DNA from: a virus
Direction: 5' to 3' (one strand)
Virus record (IMG/VR): IMGVR_UViG_3300024346_000296
Location: 1-32,371 of that record
Length of the DNA: 32,371 bases
A program made the translations under genes and the position numbers. Under the pieces are notes generated by a model that ran no database searches, had not been told where the DNA came from, and saw only the letters and a list, made by a program, of their open reading frames with translations. Below are positions 6,783 through 16,435 of the stretch, one piece after another. Position 1 is the first letter of the stretch; every line of letters begins with the position of its first letter.

Positions 6783-9648
6783 ATGAAATATCGTTTTCCA
6801 AAACGAATACTTGAACTGGTTGCGATGCGGTTTGTGCATCTTGAAGAAGTCCACTTGTTGACGTTCCGGTTGTCGGTGTCGATGCGGTAAAACTTGAACC
6901 GCTTGTTCCGGCCATTGATCCACCACCACCACCACCACCGGAAACGCTCGGCATTGTCGGCGCCGTTCCGCCTTGATATTTTTGATTTGCAATTGCAAGC
7001 GCTTGCGTCACTCCGATAATTCCGGCGGCGGCGATTGCAGCAATACCAGCCGGCGAAGGCGGCGGCCCAAATTCCGCGATTCCTTTCGTGATTGCCGATG
7101 CGGTGTCCATTGCAACTTGCGCAAGCTTGATCGCTTTGTCACGGTTAAATTTCGCGCGGTTGATTTTATCTTCTTGGTTGAACGCTGCTAATTGAACCTG
7201 GTATTTTTGCTTTGCAAATTTTTCTTCAATGGCGGTCTTTTGATCGGCGGTCAATCCTTCGGCATTTAATTCCGCTTGTTGCTTTGCATCAAGACTCGCC
7301 AAATCTTCGTCACGTTCTTTGTTAATCTTGTTGATTCGCGCCGCGCCAATTTCATTCAATAAGTCATTCACCATTTTCACTTGGTCAAGCGCCTTTTGCG
7401 CCGTTGCAATTCCATTGGTAACGCCGGCAAGTTCTTCTTCGCGCGCCTTTTGTTCGGTTGTCTTTGCCGCCGTCGTCGCATCAAGATTAATTTTTGCAAT
7501 TGCTGCAATCTTTTTCTTTTCAAGTCCAAGCATTGCGGCGTCAAATTCTTCTTGTGTTATTTTTTCATCAACATTGTCCGAATTCAATCGCTTCAATAAT
7601 TCTTTTTTTGCGTCGTCTTGTTGGTTGTTTAATTCTTGAAGCGCGATTTGTTGATCCGTTGCAATCAATGAATTCAAAAACTTTGTTCGTTCACGTCGAA
7701 TTGCTTCAACCCTTGCAGCTTCTTCAAGCGCGGCATCGGCATATTTTTTTCTTATTTTAGCTTTGGCAACTTCTTCGTCAACCACCAATTGAAGCGCCTT
7801 TTCTTTTCCTTCTTCGCCTTGACTATTCGCCAGCGCGATTCGTTCTTGAAACGCAACCGACACATCTTCAAGTTCGCGTTCTTGTTCGGTCAATTTCGCG
7901 CGTCGAATTCCTTCGGCAAGTTGCGCTTCTTTTTCGGTCATCAATTTCAATTCTTCTTCGGTCAAATTCTTGACTCCTTTGTCCATTATATTTTTAAGTT
8001 CTTTGCGGTAATCTTCTTCGGACATTTTACCTTTTGCGAACTTTTCATCAAGTTCCTTCAATTCCTTTTCACTTGCTTTTTTGATTAGTTCTTCGCGCCA
8101 ATCGCCGTAAGTATCTTCAAGCGTTGCGATTTGTTTTGCCTGGCCTTCGGCCATTTGTGAAATCTTCAAATTTTCGGAATCTTCGGTCGCTTGAATTTCA
8201 CGTTCCAATTGTGATTTCAGCGTTTCAAGTTTTGATTTGTTCAATTGGTCTTGCGTCGCCTTGGCATTCGTTCCGGCGGTTCTCGCCTTATCAGCTAAAT
8301 CGCGCGCGTGTTCCGCTTCCATTATTTCAATGTTGTTCTTGGTTGCAACCAGGTCATTGTAATTTTCACCGGCCACCTTGGAAACTTCGGTCAAAGATTT
8401 CTTCAATGCCTTTACACGATCCGAATCCGCGTCACCGGTCGCAATCAATACTTCGATTTCAGCTTTGTAAGCTTTTATTTTAGCAGCTTGCGCCGATAAT
8501 AAAACGCGACCTTCGGCCAAATGTGATTTCGCTTTCAATAAGGCCATTTCGTAAGTCGCCTTTCCGGATGCCTTCAATAAATTTATTTCGTGTTCATAAT
8601 ACGCGTCGTTTGCCTTTTGTTTTTTCGATGCGGCCGCAATAATCTTGTCTTGTTCCTTGACAATTCCTTTTGTTCGCGCTTCGGCATTCGCTTTTAATTT
8701 ACGCGTGTTCACGTCGTCAATAACTCCAAAATGTTCCAAAGCTTTGACCACTCCAACAATCAATCCAATCAAAGGAAACATTATCATGATTACGGTTTTC
8801 ACCGCCGGGCCAAGCTTGTTAAATTTATCGTAAGCGCCAATAACCGCTTCTTTGACCTTGTCAAAATTGGCAATCAACATCGCAAGTCCAACGACAAGCG
8901 CGCCGATTCCGGTTGAAATCATTGCGATTCGAAGTAATTTCATCGCCATTGTTGAACCTTGCGTTGCAACCGTTGAACCAACCGTTGCCGTTCCAAGTGA
9001 AACCTCTCCGGCGGCTTGCGCTCGCGTCGATGCAATCGTTCCGGTCATTACAAAATTGCGTAATTTTTCCGCAGCCGTTCGCAATTGAATTCCAAGAATT
9101 GCATCCTTGTTCAAATTCTTTGCAACCGTATTCACCGCGTTCACAATTCCTTGCGTCGCTTGCAATTTCACCATTGTTTTTTGCAAGTTTTCGTTTTCAA
9201 TTCCGGTCAATGCAACCGCCGATTGAAGTCCCTGAAAAACCGCCGCGCCGGTTTCGATTCCTTGAACGGCCGTGTCTAATTTAACGAAGTCCGAAGATAA
9301 TGCCGTTGTCGCGCCTTTTAAATCGCCAATCGTGTCTTTCATTTCGGCAGCCGCGCGAATCGCTTCCGCTCCAACCGGACTTTCAACGCCAGCTTGCGCC
9401 GCAATGGATTGATATTCCTTCATTGCCTTGGTCATATCGCGCATTGTCAAGCCACCGGCCGAAACCTTTGCGTTCAATTCGTCCAAGTTTTGTTGGAACG
9501 CGTCCATTCCAGTTCCGCTCGATGCGGTGACTTGCGTTTCTTTCAAGTCTTTATTGAAATTCTTTACCGCTTGATCAGCGTTTTGAATGTCTTGAACCGA
9601 ATTCCCGGTGTCAACGCGTAATGAAAATACTGCTTCTTTTGTTGCCAT
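6736..9648 (-). CDS. Tape measure protein
   Basis: This 970-aa protein is the longest in the genome. It has extended Ala/Lys/Glu coiled coil from about residue 315 to 800, and two hydrophobic segments near residues 245-265 (GIGALVVGLAMLIANF) and 285-305 (VIMIMFPLIGLIVGVVKAL). A small-residue hydrophobic segment near 880-905 (PAGIAAIAAAGIIGVTQALA) precedes a Gly-rich linker and a short C-terminus. This is the classic layout of a tail-length ruler that also helps DNA pass the host membrane. At about 0.15 nm per residue the tail would be near 145 nm (rule of thumb). The start overlaps the preceding stop by one base (TAATG). Its 3' end overlaps the convergent plus-strand gene. Confidence 0.92.
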   Translation of the reverse strand: MATKEAVFSLRVDTGNSVQDIQNADQAVKNFNKDLKETQVTASSGTGMDAFQQNLDELNAKVSAGGLTMRDMTKAMKEYQSIAAQAGVESPVGAEAIRAAAEMKDTIGDLKGATTALSSDFVKLDTAVQGIETGAAVFQGLQSAVALTGIENENLQKTMVKLQATQGIVNAVNTVAKNLNKDAILGIQLRTAAEKLRNFVMTGTIASTRAQAAGEVSLGTATVGSTVATQGSTMAMKLLRIAMISTGIGALVVGLAMLIANFDKVKEAVIGAYDKFNKLGPAVKTVIMIMFPLIGLIVGVVKALEHFGVIDDVNTRKLKANAEARTKGIVKEQDKIIAAASKKQKANDAYYEHEINLLKASGKATYEMALLKAKSHLAEGRVLLSAQAAKIKAYKAEIEVLIATGDADSDRVKALKKSLTEVSKVAGENYNDLVATKNNIEIMEAEHARDLADKARTAGTNAKATQDQLNKSKLETLKSQLEREIQATEDSENLKISQMAEGQAKQIATLEDTYGDWREELIKKASEKELKELDEKFAKGKMSEEDYRKELKNIMDKGVKNLTEEELKLMTEKEAQLAEGIRRAKLTEQERELEDVSVAFQERIALANSQGEEGKEKALQLVVDEEVAKAKIRKKYADAALEEAARVEAIRRERTKFLNSLIATDQQIALQELNNQQDDAKKELLKRLNSDNVDEKITQEEFDAAMLGLEKKKIAAIAKINLDATTAAKTTEQKAREEELAGVTNGIATAQKALDQVKMVNDLLNEIGAARINKINKERDEDLASLDAKQQAELNAEGLTADQKTAIEEKFAKQKYQVQLAAFNQEDKINRAKFNRDKAIKLAQVAMDTASAITKGIAEFGPPPSPAGIAAIAAAGIIGVTQALAIANQKYQGGTAPTMPSVSGGGGGGGSMAGTSGSSFTASTPTTGTSTSGLLQDAQTASQPVQVFVLENDISSTQNKVAVQEQKSSF

Positions 9649-10250
9649 TATCCGATTCGGTTTATTGTTGCGATTACTGACGGCGTTGCCGGATGCGGAA
9701 TTACTAAATTAGCTGCTTCCGAACGTAGTTCAATTGTTGCGGCCGTTGTTGACCACATTATTTCAACCACGTCGCTTGCAGCCAAATAAAGAAACCAATT
9801 CCAGGCGGCGACATCGTAAACGGAATTATTGTTTACATTTATTCTTGTATTGCTATCGCTTACATCCGTTCCGTTTACTCGCAACCAAATGTCAACATGT
9901 TGACTTGTTCCGCCCGAAGTTCGGTAAAGTTGAGCGGAAAATTGAACGTTGTAATATCCGGCGTCATTCACTTGCATTCCGGTTGTTCCCGAAATTGCAA
10001 TGTTATTTAAAAAACCGGTTTGACTTATAAGCATGGCCGTCGGTGTGTTCGCCGTTGTTGATTGCGTCGAAGATTCGTAAAACGAACCGGAAGGAATGTT
10101 TCCGATAACTGTTTCAACTAATTTATCGCGTTGCATTTTCTTGGATGTAAATGCGCCAGGAATGAATCCGGCTTCGGATACTTCAAGCAAATCATTCTTG
10201 CCCATTAGCGAAGTCTTTTGTGGTAATTGTGAAATTTTTTTATCGGCCAT
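9648..10250 (-). CDS. Candidate receptor-binding protein with C1q/TNF-like jelly roll
   Basis: This 200-aa protein begins MADKKISQLPQKTSLMGKND, an N-terminal anchor common in phage tail and fibre proteins. From about residue 60 onward it has a beta-rich domain with GFLNNIAISGTTGMQVNDAG, GYYNVQFSAQLYR, VDIWLRVNG and YDVAAWNWFLYLAASDVVEI. That strand pattern is the C1q/TNF-like jelly roll found in trimeric receptor-binding tips. It is coupled on both sides (gap of 2 bases to the 780-codon gene, 1-base overlap with the tape measure gene). A trimeric host-binding or virion-decoration role is likely. Confidence 0.75.
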   Translation of the reverse strand: MADKKISQLPQKTSLMGKNDLLEVSEAGFIPGAFTSKKMQRDKLVETVIGNIPSGSFYESSTQSTTANTPTAMLISQTGFLNNIAISGTTGMQVNDAGYYNVQFSAQLYRTSGGTSQHVDIWLRVNGTDVSDSNTRINVNNNSVYDVAAWNWFLYLAASDVVEIMWSTTAATIELRSEAANLVIPHPATPSVIATINRIG

Positions 10251-10252
10251 AA

Positions 10253-12595
10253 TTATTCTATTATTCTTTGATTAGTATTATTTTCTTCGCGTCTTATTAT
10301 ATTGTTTTCGGTTATTCGGTGACTTGGTGGTTCAATTGTTCCGGCGCTCTCGCCTTCTATTATGCGAATCAGTTCGATTAATGTCGATTGACCTTTTCCG
10401 GAATCGTAATCATTTATTTTTTGTAATCGATAAACGACCGCATCGATGTTAATTAAGTTTCTAAAATCTAACTTGTTGATTGTATCGGAATCAATTGTCG
10501 CGTACAATGTTAACATTTTTCCGAATCTTGAAACAATTTCTTTGATGAAGGTTTCGTGATATTCGAAAAGGTTGTTTGACGTGTAAATTGTCGCCGGATA
10601 ATAAACGACTTCCGGAACGCCGAAATTGAAATCGAATGTTGGCGCGTCGATGTCGTCCAGGTGACCGACATACGGATAAATTGTTTGCGGAATATCAAAT
10701 CCGGATTCGTTCCGGTGTTCCCAATTCCCGGCGCGCATTTCGCCAAGTTGCACGATGAATGACTTTCCTTTTTTCAAAACGATTTGACCATTGCCAAATT
10801 CATCGAAGTTCACCTGGTAAAATCTCGGAACAATTAAATTTGTTGAATCAATCAACGCCAATGGATGTTGTCCGAACGGAAGCTTCATGTCGGTTGTGTC
10901 GGTTGCATATTGCGATTGACTTGACAAAGTAAATGATCCGTATTGTTCAACGAAAGCATTTACATATTGCGTGTTCCAATAATCGTCTTCTTTTTCGAAC
11001 ATGAAATTATAATCTTTCGATGCGAAGTTGATTGTCGGTGTCACCTTGATTTCTTTTGACTTGTCAACAAGATACGTCCAATCAAGCGCCTTATCCGATC
11101 CGTTGTAAAAATCGGCAAGCGGTTCGATTTCAAGAATCGTCGGATTGTTTGCATCCGGTTTCAAATATAAATTGAAGGCCGTAATTATTCCTTTCAAGAA
11201 AACATCGCAAGTCATGTCCGGCAAAAATGGATTCAAATTAATTGTTGATCCTGGCGTGATTGATTGTTGACTTTTGATGACATCCAAATTTGCGCCGGTT
11301 GATGTGATATTAATTGTGATCGGATAATTGACATAAATTGGTGTTGATAATTTCATCAAGTCCGAATTGAAACGAATCGAGAATGTCAATTCATCGTTGA
11401 TTGACATGTTGATTGTTCTTAATATATTGAATGAAAATGTCCTTGTCGCAATCGGAAAAGATTCTTGAATGTAAACGTTTGAATAAATTGTTGACTGATC
11501 AATGACTATATTATTTTTTTTGATAAACAAAGTCATTCCTTGCGTTGCCCAAAACTTATTGCCAACCGGTGACGTACTTGAAATATCAAGGTCATGCGTT
11601 CCGTAATAATTCACCGCGAACAATCCAGTTGACGACGCGCGGAATTTCAATGGCAATGTTGCGATGACTTGCGACGAAGGATCGGTCACAACCGTTGCGT
11701 CGTAATTGTCAAATAAATTTGTGTTCGGATAAGCAATGAAATTCGAAGGTTGATCGTTCGGATCGACCAATGATTGAATCGTTGAATTTATTATGTTTCC
11801 GCCGGCGTTGTTGTTTTCCGTTGTGGTTGCCGAATCATTCGCCGATTGCGTCGGATCAATTGTCGGTAATGCGCCACCATAATAAGCAAGCAATAATCTT
11901 TTGAACCGTTGTGATTCTAAAAAATTAGATGACCAAGTAATTCCGGCAAATTCAAATATCTTTTTTAAGATGCCATAAACAAACGTTTGAACCGGTATAT
12001 TGTCAACGGCAAATGTCTCCGGTGTCGGTCGATTATATCCGTAATCAATAAGGCCATAATAATATCCGATTCCGTCCCAATCCGCGCCGGTCTTGATGCT
12101 TGTTGAAACGCCATTGATTTGATTGAATCCGTTCCACGTTTCTTGTTGATCGGCCAATGTCAAGTTGTGTTTATATTCCGCGAAATCAAGTTCATTAACT
12201 TTGACCTTTTTCAATTGCGCAATATAGTCAATCGTGTCCGATACCATTGTAATCTCGAATGACCAAGTTCCGTTGTTCAACTTGCATTCCATTAATTGCG
12301 CGATGCCGTTGAATTCAAGCAATCCATTATTGTAATATTGACAAGTCGCTTTGACCGAAGGATCGAAGTTAATTATTCCGGATGTCGTGGTTGAAATCTT
12401 TTCCGATGCCGTTAACAAAAATACATTGGTCATCAATTGGTGATTCACTCGCGTCCCTGGCAAAGTAATCGTTTTCGATTTGTTTCCTTTCCTTGATGAA
12501 ATATCCTTGATGTCCGAAATATTGAACGTCAATGGAAACGGAATAGATTGGTCGATGTCAACCAAACTTGAATTGATGTATAATTCGCCGGCCAT
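10253..12595 (-). CDS. Large tail protein (baseplate/tail tip family of Bacteroidetes phages)
   Basis: This 780-aa protein has an N-terminus (LYINSSLVDIDQSIPFPLTF, then NISDIKDISSRKGNKSKTIT and LPGTRVN) that is characteristic of a tail-associated family in Bacteroidetes phages. The middle has beta-sandwich-like regions (residues 280-430), and residues 455-560 include DVFLKGIITAFNLYLKPD and ILEIEPLADFYNG, similar to hub-like tail proteins that handle sugar or cell-surface contacts. It lies directly next to the 402-aa tail protein with no intergenic base. A baseplate hub or tail-tip role is inferred; no enzyme motif was seen. Confidence 0.75.
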   Translation of the reverse strand: MAGELYINSSLVDIDQSIPFPLTFNISDIKDISSRKGNKSKTITLPGTRVNHQLMTNVFLLTASEKISTTTSGIINFDPSVKATCQYYNNGLLEFNGIAQLMECKLNNGTWSFEITMVSDTIDYIAQLKKVKVNELDFAEYKHNLTLADQQETWNGFNQINGVSTSIKTGADWDGIGYYYGLIDYGYNRPTPETFAVDNIPVQTFVYGILKKIFEFAGITWSSNFLESQRFKRLLLAYYGGALPTIDPTQSANDSATTTENNNAGGNIINSTIQSLVDPNDQPSNFIAYPNTNLFDNYDATVVTDPSSQVIATLPLKFRASSTGLFAVNYYGTHDLDISSTSPVGNKFWATQGMTLFIKKNNIVIDQSTIYSNVYIQESFPIATRTFSFNILRTINMSINDELTFSIRFNSDLMKLSTPIYVNYPITINITSTGANLDVIKSQQSITPGSTINLNPFLPDMTCDVFLKGIITAFNLYLKPDANNPTILEIEPLADFYNGSDKALDWTYLVDKSKEIKVTPTINFASKDYNFMFEKEDDYWNTQYVNAFVEQYGSFTLSSQSQYATDTTDMKLPFGQHPLALIDSTNLIVPRFYQVNFDEFGNGQIVLKKGKSFIVQLGEMRAGNWEHRNESGFDIPQTIYPYVGHLDDIDAPTFDFNFGVPEVVYYPATIYTSNNLFEYHETFIKEIVSRFGKMLTLYATIDSDTINKLDFRNLINIDAVVYRLQKINDYDSGKGQSTLIELIRIIEGESAGTIEPPSHRITENNIIRREENNTNQRIIE

Positions 12596-13804
12596 TTAAT
12601 TAAGTTGTGAATTATAAGAATAAGTCTTTTTAATTTCAATCGTTTCCATTATCAATCCGTCCTTTCGCGATTGCTTCAAGTCATAACCTTGATTTGTTAT
12701 GTTAACCGGTTCAAGCGCGCCGGTCGCAGCTTCAAGATAAACATTCGGCGATTCGTATAATTCACGAACCAACCATTGTTGAACGTCTTCATAAATCCAA
12801 TCCGAATTCAAAATCATTGTGTCTTCGGCGCGTTTTGAATAAGTTGTCATTTCGCCTTGGTATAATGGATAAATATAATTCGTTCCAGTCCAAATTCCGG
12901 ATTCGCGTTCGTATGTTGAACCGGCCACCTTCGTTGATTCGGTTGAAACAAGCGTGAACGTGAACGAGTCCCAAACTCCGAACTTGTTCAACCAATGCAA
13001 GCGCCTTGTTGGATATCGGTGGCATTCATTGTCAATGTATATCTTGAACGTTTCGGATGTTCCTGGATGAATTCCGATTCCAATGTCATAAGCGCGAACC
13101 GTGTAATATGCGGCCGTTGAAAAATCAATTGATGTGATTGTTGTATTCGCAATGATTGTTGACGGACTGGCGTCAAGAACCGAAATATCGTCAAAGTTAG
13201 AAGGGCCAGGTGCATAAATATAAGACACAATCATTGTGTTGGTTGCATCGTACAAAATATATTCAACTTCAATTGAATTTTTTCGATCCGTTAAAAATCC
13301 AAGGAATATATTTTCATTCAATCCACAAAAATACTTTCGCGACCTTGGCCAAGATGTTAAAAAATTATTCGGTGTAATTAAATTCAATCTTGAAATATTA
13401 TAATCAAGATAATTCCAATTGATGAATTCCGGATGTCGCAATGCGCCGTTGAAAGGTATCATTTGCGCCGTTGTGGCCGATGCTGCAATTGCCGGCGGTG
13501 TTCCATACTTTTCCGAAACTACAATCCATGCCGATGTGAATGCGGTTAAATAAGGCGTTAATAAGTTACCATTCAAAACTAATGGCGAAGACAAGATTGA
13601 CTTGATTGCTTCGGACGCGTTGAACCTTGACAAGATTCCGAATTGTGGAAAGACTTGATGTGTCGAATACAAAGTTCCTTGAATATATAATTCAACGATG
13701 AATGAAAAATTCGGTTGCGCGGTTTGATCCGATTCGAAAGTCCATACGATTGGATTGCCAGCCGTTGAAAATTTTTGCGGTTGTTGTTGGATTGTTATTG
13801 CCAT
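12596..13804 (-). CDS. Tail protein, distal-tail-like
   Basis: This 402-aa protein starts MAITIQQQPQKFSTAGNPIV and continues WTFESDQTAQPNFSFIVELY, a pattern shared by a family found before the large tail protein in many Bacteroidetes phages. It is beta-rich throughout, with fibronectin-like or distal-tail-like modules and a C-terminal segment (YDLKQSRKDGLIMETIEIKK) that may contact the tube. It is tightly packed with both neighbours. The assignment as a distal tail or baseplate protein is based on family recall and context. Confidence 0.72.
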   Translation of the reverse strand: MAITIQQQPQKFSTAGNPIVWTFESDQTAQPNFSFIVELYIQGTLYSTHQVFPQFGILSRFNASEAIKSILSSPLVLNGNLLTPYLTAFTSAWIVVSEKYGTPPAIAASATTAQMIPFNGALRHPEFINWNYLDYNISRLNLITPNNFLTSWPRSRKYFCGLNENIFLGFLTDRKNSIEVEYILYDATNTMIVSYIYAPGPSNFDDISVLDASPSTIIANTTITSIDFSTAAYYTVRAYDIGIGIHPGTSETFKIYIDNECHRYPTRRLHWLNKFGVWDSFTFTLVSTESTKVAGSTYERESGIWTGTNYIYPLYQGEMTTYSKRAEDTMILNSDWIYEDVQQWLVRELYESPNVYLEAATGALEPVNITNQGYDLKQSRKDGLIMETIEIKKTYSYNSQLN

Positions 13805-14326
13805 TTATCTTTGTGTTGCTTTGTCAAATTTAATACTAAAAATCAAGCCGGTCACTTCGGCCAGGTCATTTGCGATGCGATCAAGAACTTCTTCGCTCAA
13901 AACGGTTTCAATTATTTTCTTTGGTCGAATACCGTGTTCCTTGATTGAATGCGATATCGCGTACGCATGCGACGTCGTGACGCCGTAAGCTTGTTGAATT
14001 GCGTTCGCCATTCTCGGTGAAACGCCAGGATAACGAAAACTAAATTCGCTACCATGATTATTCGCGCCAACCGAATTGACGCCTTGATCCTGGAATTTAA
14101 AATAGTCATCCGCTTGAATCTCGAAGGAAAGCGCGCCGGTCGGAAAGTAAACAACCGAAGCAGCCAATCCGCCGGAATTATTTGCATTCGCTTTAATATA
14201 GTCGGACAAGTCTTTTGTCACCTGGTTGCCAACCGTCAAAAGAAATTGTTCATAAACGTTTTCCGGTTGCGCGACATCGGTCGAAGATATTCCGAACCCT
14301 TCAAGAAAATCAAATTCGCCGGCCAT
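13805..14326 (-). CDS. Neck/tail completion protein, HK97 gp10-like
   Basis: This 173-aa protein has the features of gp10-like tail completion proteins: a central DDYFKFQDQGVNSVG segment, then FRYPGVSPRMANAIQQAY, then AISHSIKEHGIRPKKII and a C-terminal VLDRIANDLAEVTG helix. Such proteins join the tail tube to the neck. The ATG overlaps by one base the stop of the -1 frame extension of the upstream tail chaperone gene (TAATG), which supports that extension being translated. Confidence 0.75.
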   Translation of the reverse strand: MAGEFDFLEGFGISSTDVAQPENVYEQFLLTVGNQVTKDLSDYIKANANNSGGLAASVVYFPTGALSFEIQADDYFKFQDQGVNSVGANNHGSEFSFRYPGVSPRMANAIQQAYGVTTSHAYAISHSIKEHGIRPKKIIETVLSEEVLDRIANDLAEVTGLIFSIKFDKATQR

Positions 14327-15095
14327 TATTGTAATATGTTTTTTTGTTCGTCAACTAATTTAAAGTAATTCATCCAAAATAAAGATTTCACATAAGGTTG
14401 CGCCGTAATTTTTTCCACGTCTTGTCCCATCTCTTTTGATAATCGATGAAGGATAGTTGTCCAAGTGAACCATTCGCTATTCGTAATTGTTGATCCATTT
14501 CCAGTTGTGTTTTCATCGTCCTCAATTGTTGAATCGCCAATATAGCGAGATTCCGCTTCTCGTATTCGCGCAAAAAAAAACCGAAGAAATTTAGAAATTC
14601 ATCGCCTGGAAAATGTTGCTTAAATATCTTATAACGATTTTCATTCGGATTGATTATCCGACCTTTCGAATCTTCTTGACAATAGTCCATGTCTTCTTCA
14701 ATATAACAAATGGCGACCGCCTTGCATGGATCGGATGCAATGTCTTCAATCAATTTCAAGTCAATGATTTGACCGGTCGTGATGAATCGAAAGTCTTTAT
14801 AAAAATAATATTTCTTTCCTTCGATTTCAACCAATCCAACCGGATCGGCCGATTTGTAATTGGAAAGCATGTCGAGCAATTGGCCGGAAGCTTCTTGAAC
14901 GTCTTCGATGTTTCCCTTCTTAATGTTGCTAATCGAAACGCCTGAAAAGATTGAAAGCAATTGACATTGGAATTCAATCATTCCAAGCCATTCATCGTCC
15001 TTGCGTTCCTTCATTGCATCGGCAAGCATGATCCATTTTGTTAATTGATCCGGCCGGCAATCACTTATTGTCCTTGGTAAGTTTAATTTTATCAT
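14326..15095 (-). CDS. Tail assembly chaperone, likely made by -1 frameshift (gpG/gpGT-like)
   Basis: Frame 0 from ATG 15095 gives 235 aa ending at 14388. At the T9 run on the minus strand (14580-14572) the -1 frame opens and stays open for 81 more codons. It starts ARIREAESRYIGDSTIEDDE, includes EWFTWTTILHRLSKEMGQDV, and ends exactly at the next gene's ATG (TAATG). This -1 segment has no start codon before the slip, since a TGA lies shortly upstream. The slipped product would be 256 aa. A U-UUU-UUG heptamer is an ideal -1 slippery site. The long and short products, with the place before the tail genes, match lambda G/GT-like tail chaperones. A one-base homopolymer error would give the fusion as the only product. 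Confidence 0.72.
14572..14580 (-). promoter_or_regulatory. Candidate -1 ribosomal frameshift slippery run (T9)
   Basis: Nine consecutive T residues on the coding strand (read as GGT TTT TTT TTG) allow U-UUU-UUG slippage. The upstream frame 0 codes the chaperone body and the downstream -1 frame codes a plausible C-terminal domain that fuses to the next gene's start. I did not define a downstream stimulatory structure. Confidence 0.65.
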
Positions 15096-15249
15096 AGTGT
15101 TCTTTTGCGATTTGATAAGCATGTTCCAACATGAAGACATGTCGTTGCATGTCATTCGGTTTGTTAAAAATTATTAATACATTCCGTCCGGTCTTATCCT
15201 TGATGAATTGTTGAACAATCATTCGTTTGTAATTAAGTCCGGATTGCAT
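15061..15249 (-). CDS. Hypothetical 62-aa protein
   Basis: It starts inside the end of the terminase gene (17-nt overlap), or at the internal ATG 15222 if the shorter form is native. It then overlaps the tail chaperone start by 35 bases. The product contains GRNVLIIFNKPNDMQRHVFM and a terminal helix. It resembles no family I can name. The position between terminase and tail genes is typical for small late phage proteins of unknown role. Confidence 0.55.
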   Translation of the reverse strand: MQSGLNYKRMIVQQFIKDKTGRNVLIIFNKPNDMQRHVFMLEHAYQIAKEHYDKIKLTKDNK

Positions 15250-16435
15250 GATATATTCCTTTTCGTTTAAAATTCTTCAAGCAATGAACGGCCAATGCCA
15301 ATGATATCACTCCGTCATCGTGCAATCCGCTCGGCGCGCTATATTGAACGTTCCTGGTGTTCACGTTGTAAATGTAAGTAAAACTTTCCAATTCATCGAC
15401 AAGCCATGTTTCGTTAATTATCGAAATTGACTTTTGTTCGAATGACATCGCCAGGTCTTCAATGATTACCGGTTTCGATTTGCTTGTCGTTGTAAATGGA
15501 TTGACCAGGTTGCGACAAGATGACCGCAACATTTCAAAGAACACGTCGCCTTGATTGTTGACTTCGACCAAGGTAACCGCTTGATATTGACGGATGACTT
15601 CGGCAACCTTATCGATTATCTTTGACCATTCGTCGTGACGCCACCTTTGAACGTGAATCATTTGTCCTTTGTCGTTCAAGATAGTTAGAACCGTGTAATC
15701 GTCCGCGCGTCCGATATCAAGTCCAGCATAGTTGCGATTGGTCTTGTTCGCCGTGCCGATGCAATCCTTGACATTCCGAAACAAGCCGGAAGCGTTGTCA
15801 AGAAATTCGGCCATGTATTCTTGTCGAAAGATGTGATCCGGCAATGAACGTTTCCGCTCGTCCAATTCCCTGGCGTCAATCATTGGATTGTCGTAACTTG
15901 TATAATGGATGTAACGATATCTTTCATCGTAGTTCGGTTGCATGCACAATCGGTGAAAATGATTCTTTCCCTTCGGCGTTGAAATAAAGATAATCTTTTT
16001 TCCCTTGACCATAACGGTTGCCGATAAGACTTCATCCCAAAGTTCCGGACGTGTGAACGCCATTTCATCGATGACCATGTAATCGAATGTATTCCCTCGG
16101 ATATTATCCGGTCGTTCACCGGAAAAGAATTCAATGGATGAACCGAATCCGGTGATCCGAAGATCGGACTTATTGAATTCAAACAATCCGGACTTCGCCA
16201 CCGCCTTTTCCAATTCGGCGAATACTTTTTTCCCTTGCTTATATACCGGCGTGATCCATGCAATTTTGCAACCAGGATCGTTGATTGACCAATACAATAA
16301 TTGGTTGATGCCAAGCAAAGTCTTTCCGAACTGGCGTCCGATGTTCAATGCGAAATACTTTTCCGTTCCCGAATTAATGGCGGAATGAATTGCGCGTTGG
16401 TTGTCGTGCGGTTTATAACCTTTAATTAATGTCAT
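15233..16435 (-). CDS. Terminase large subunit
   Basis: This 400-aa DNA packaging motor has all the expected motifs. Walker A is GRQFGKT (33-39), Walker B is YMVIDE (119-124), and the coupling motif is ISTP (151-154). The RNase H-like nuclease has D240 (GLDIG), E291 (LVEVN) and D373/D374 (LHDDG). The ATPase hydrolyses ATP to pump DNA and the nuclease cuts concatemers. The start overlaps the small subunit stop as ATGA. The length is slightly short for the family but no motif is missing. The packaging strategy is not deducible with confidence; the mapped circle would fit headful or cos packaging. Confidence 0.95.
   Translation of the reverse strand: MTLIKGYKPHDNQRAIHSAINSGTEKYFALNIGRQFGKTLLGINQLLYWSINDPGCKIAWITPVYKQGKKVFAELEKAVAKSGLFEFNKSDLRITGFGSSIEFFSGERPDNIRGNTFDYMVIDEMAFTRPELWDEVLSATVMVKGKKIIFISTPKGKNHFHRLCMQPNYDERYRYIHYTSYDNPMIDARELDERKRSLPDHIFRQEYMAEFLDNASGLFRNVKDCIGTANKTNRNYAGLDIGRADDYTVLTILNDKGQMIHVQRWRHDEWSKIIDKVAEVIRQYQAVTLVEVNNQGDVFFEMLRSSCRNLVNPFTTTSKSKPVIIEDLAMSFEQKSISIINETWLVDELESFTYIYNVNTRNVQYSAPSGLHDDGVISLALAVHCLKNFKRKGIYHAIRT

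Noticed and set aside
8124-8483. 119-codon plus-strand ORF inside the tape measure gene
   Set aside because: It is wholly antisense to a clear coiled-coil gene, with low-complexity Phe/Arg/Pro composition.
14388-14570. Frame 0 tail of the chaperone as the only C-terminus
   Set aside because: It stays open but ends away from the next gene, whereas the -1 frame ends at the next ATG and reads as real protein. It is kept only as the short product of a dual-frame gene.
15156-15249. Extended start of the tail chaperone at 15155
   Set aside because: The 20 extra residues lie in another gene's frame, and the family-like start MIKLNLPRTISD at 15095 is a better fit.
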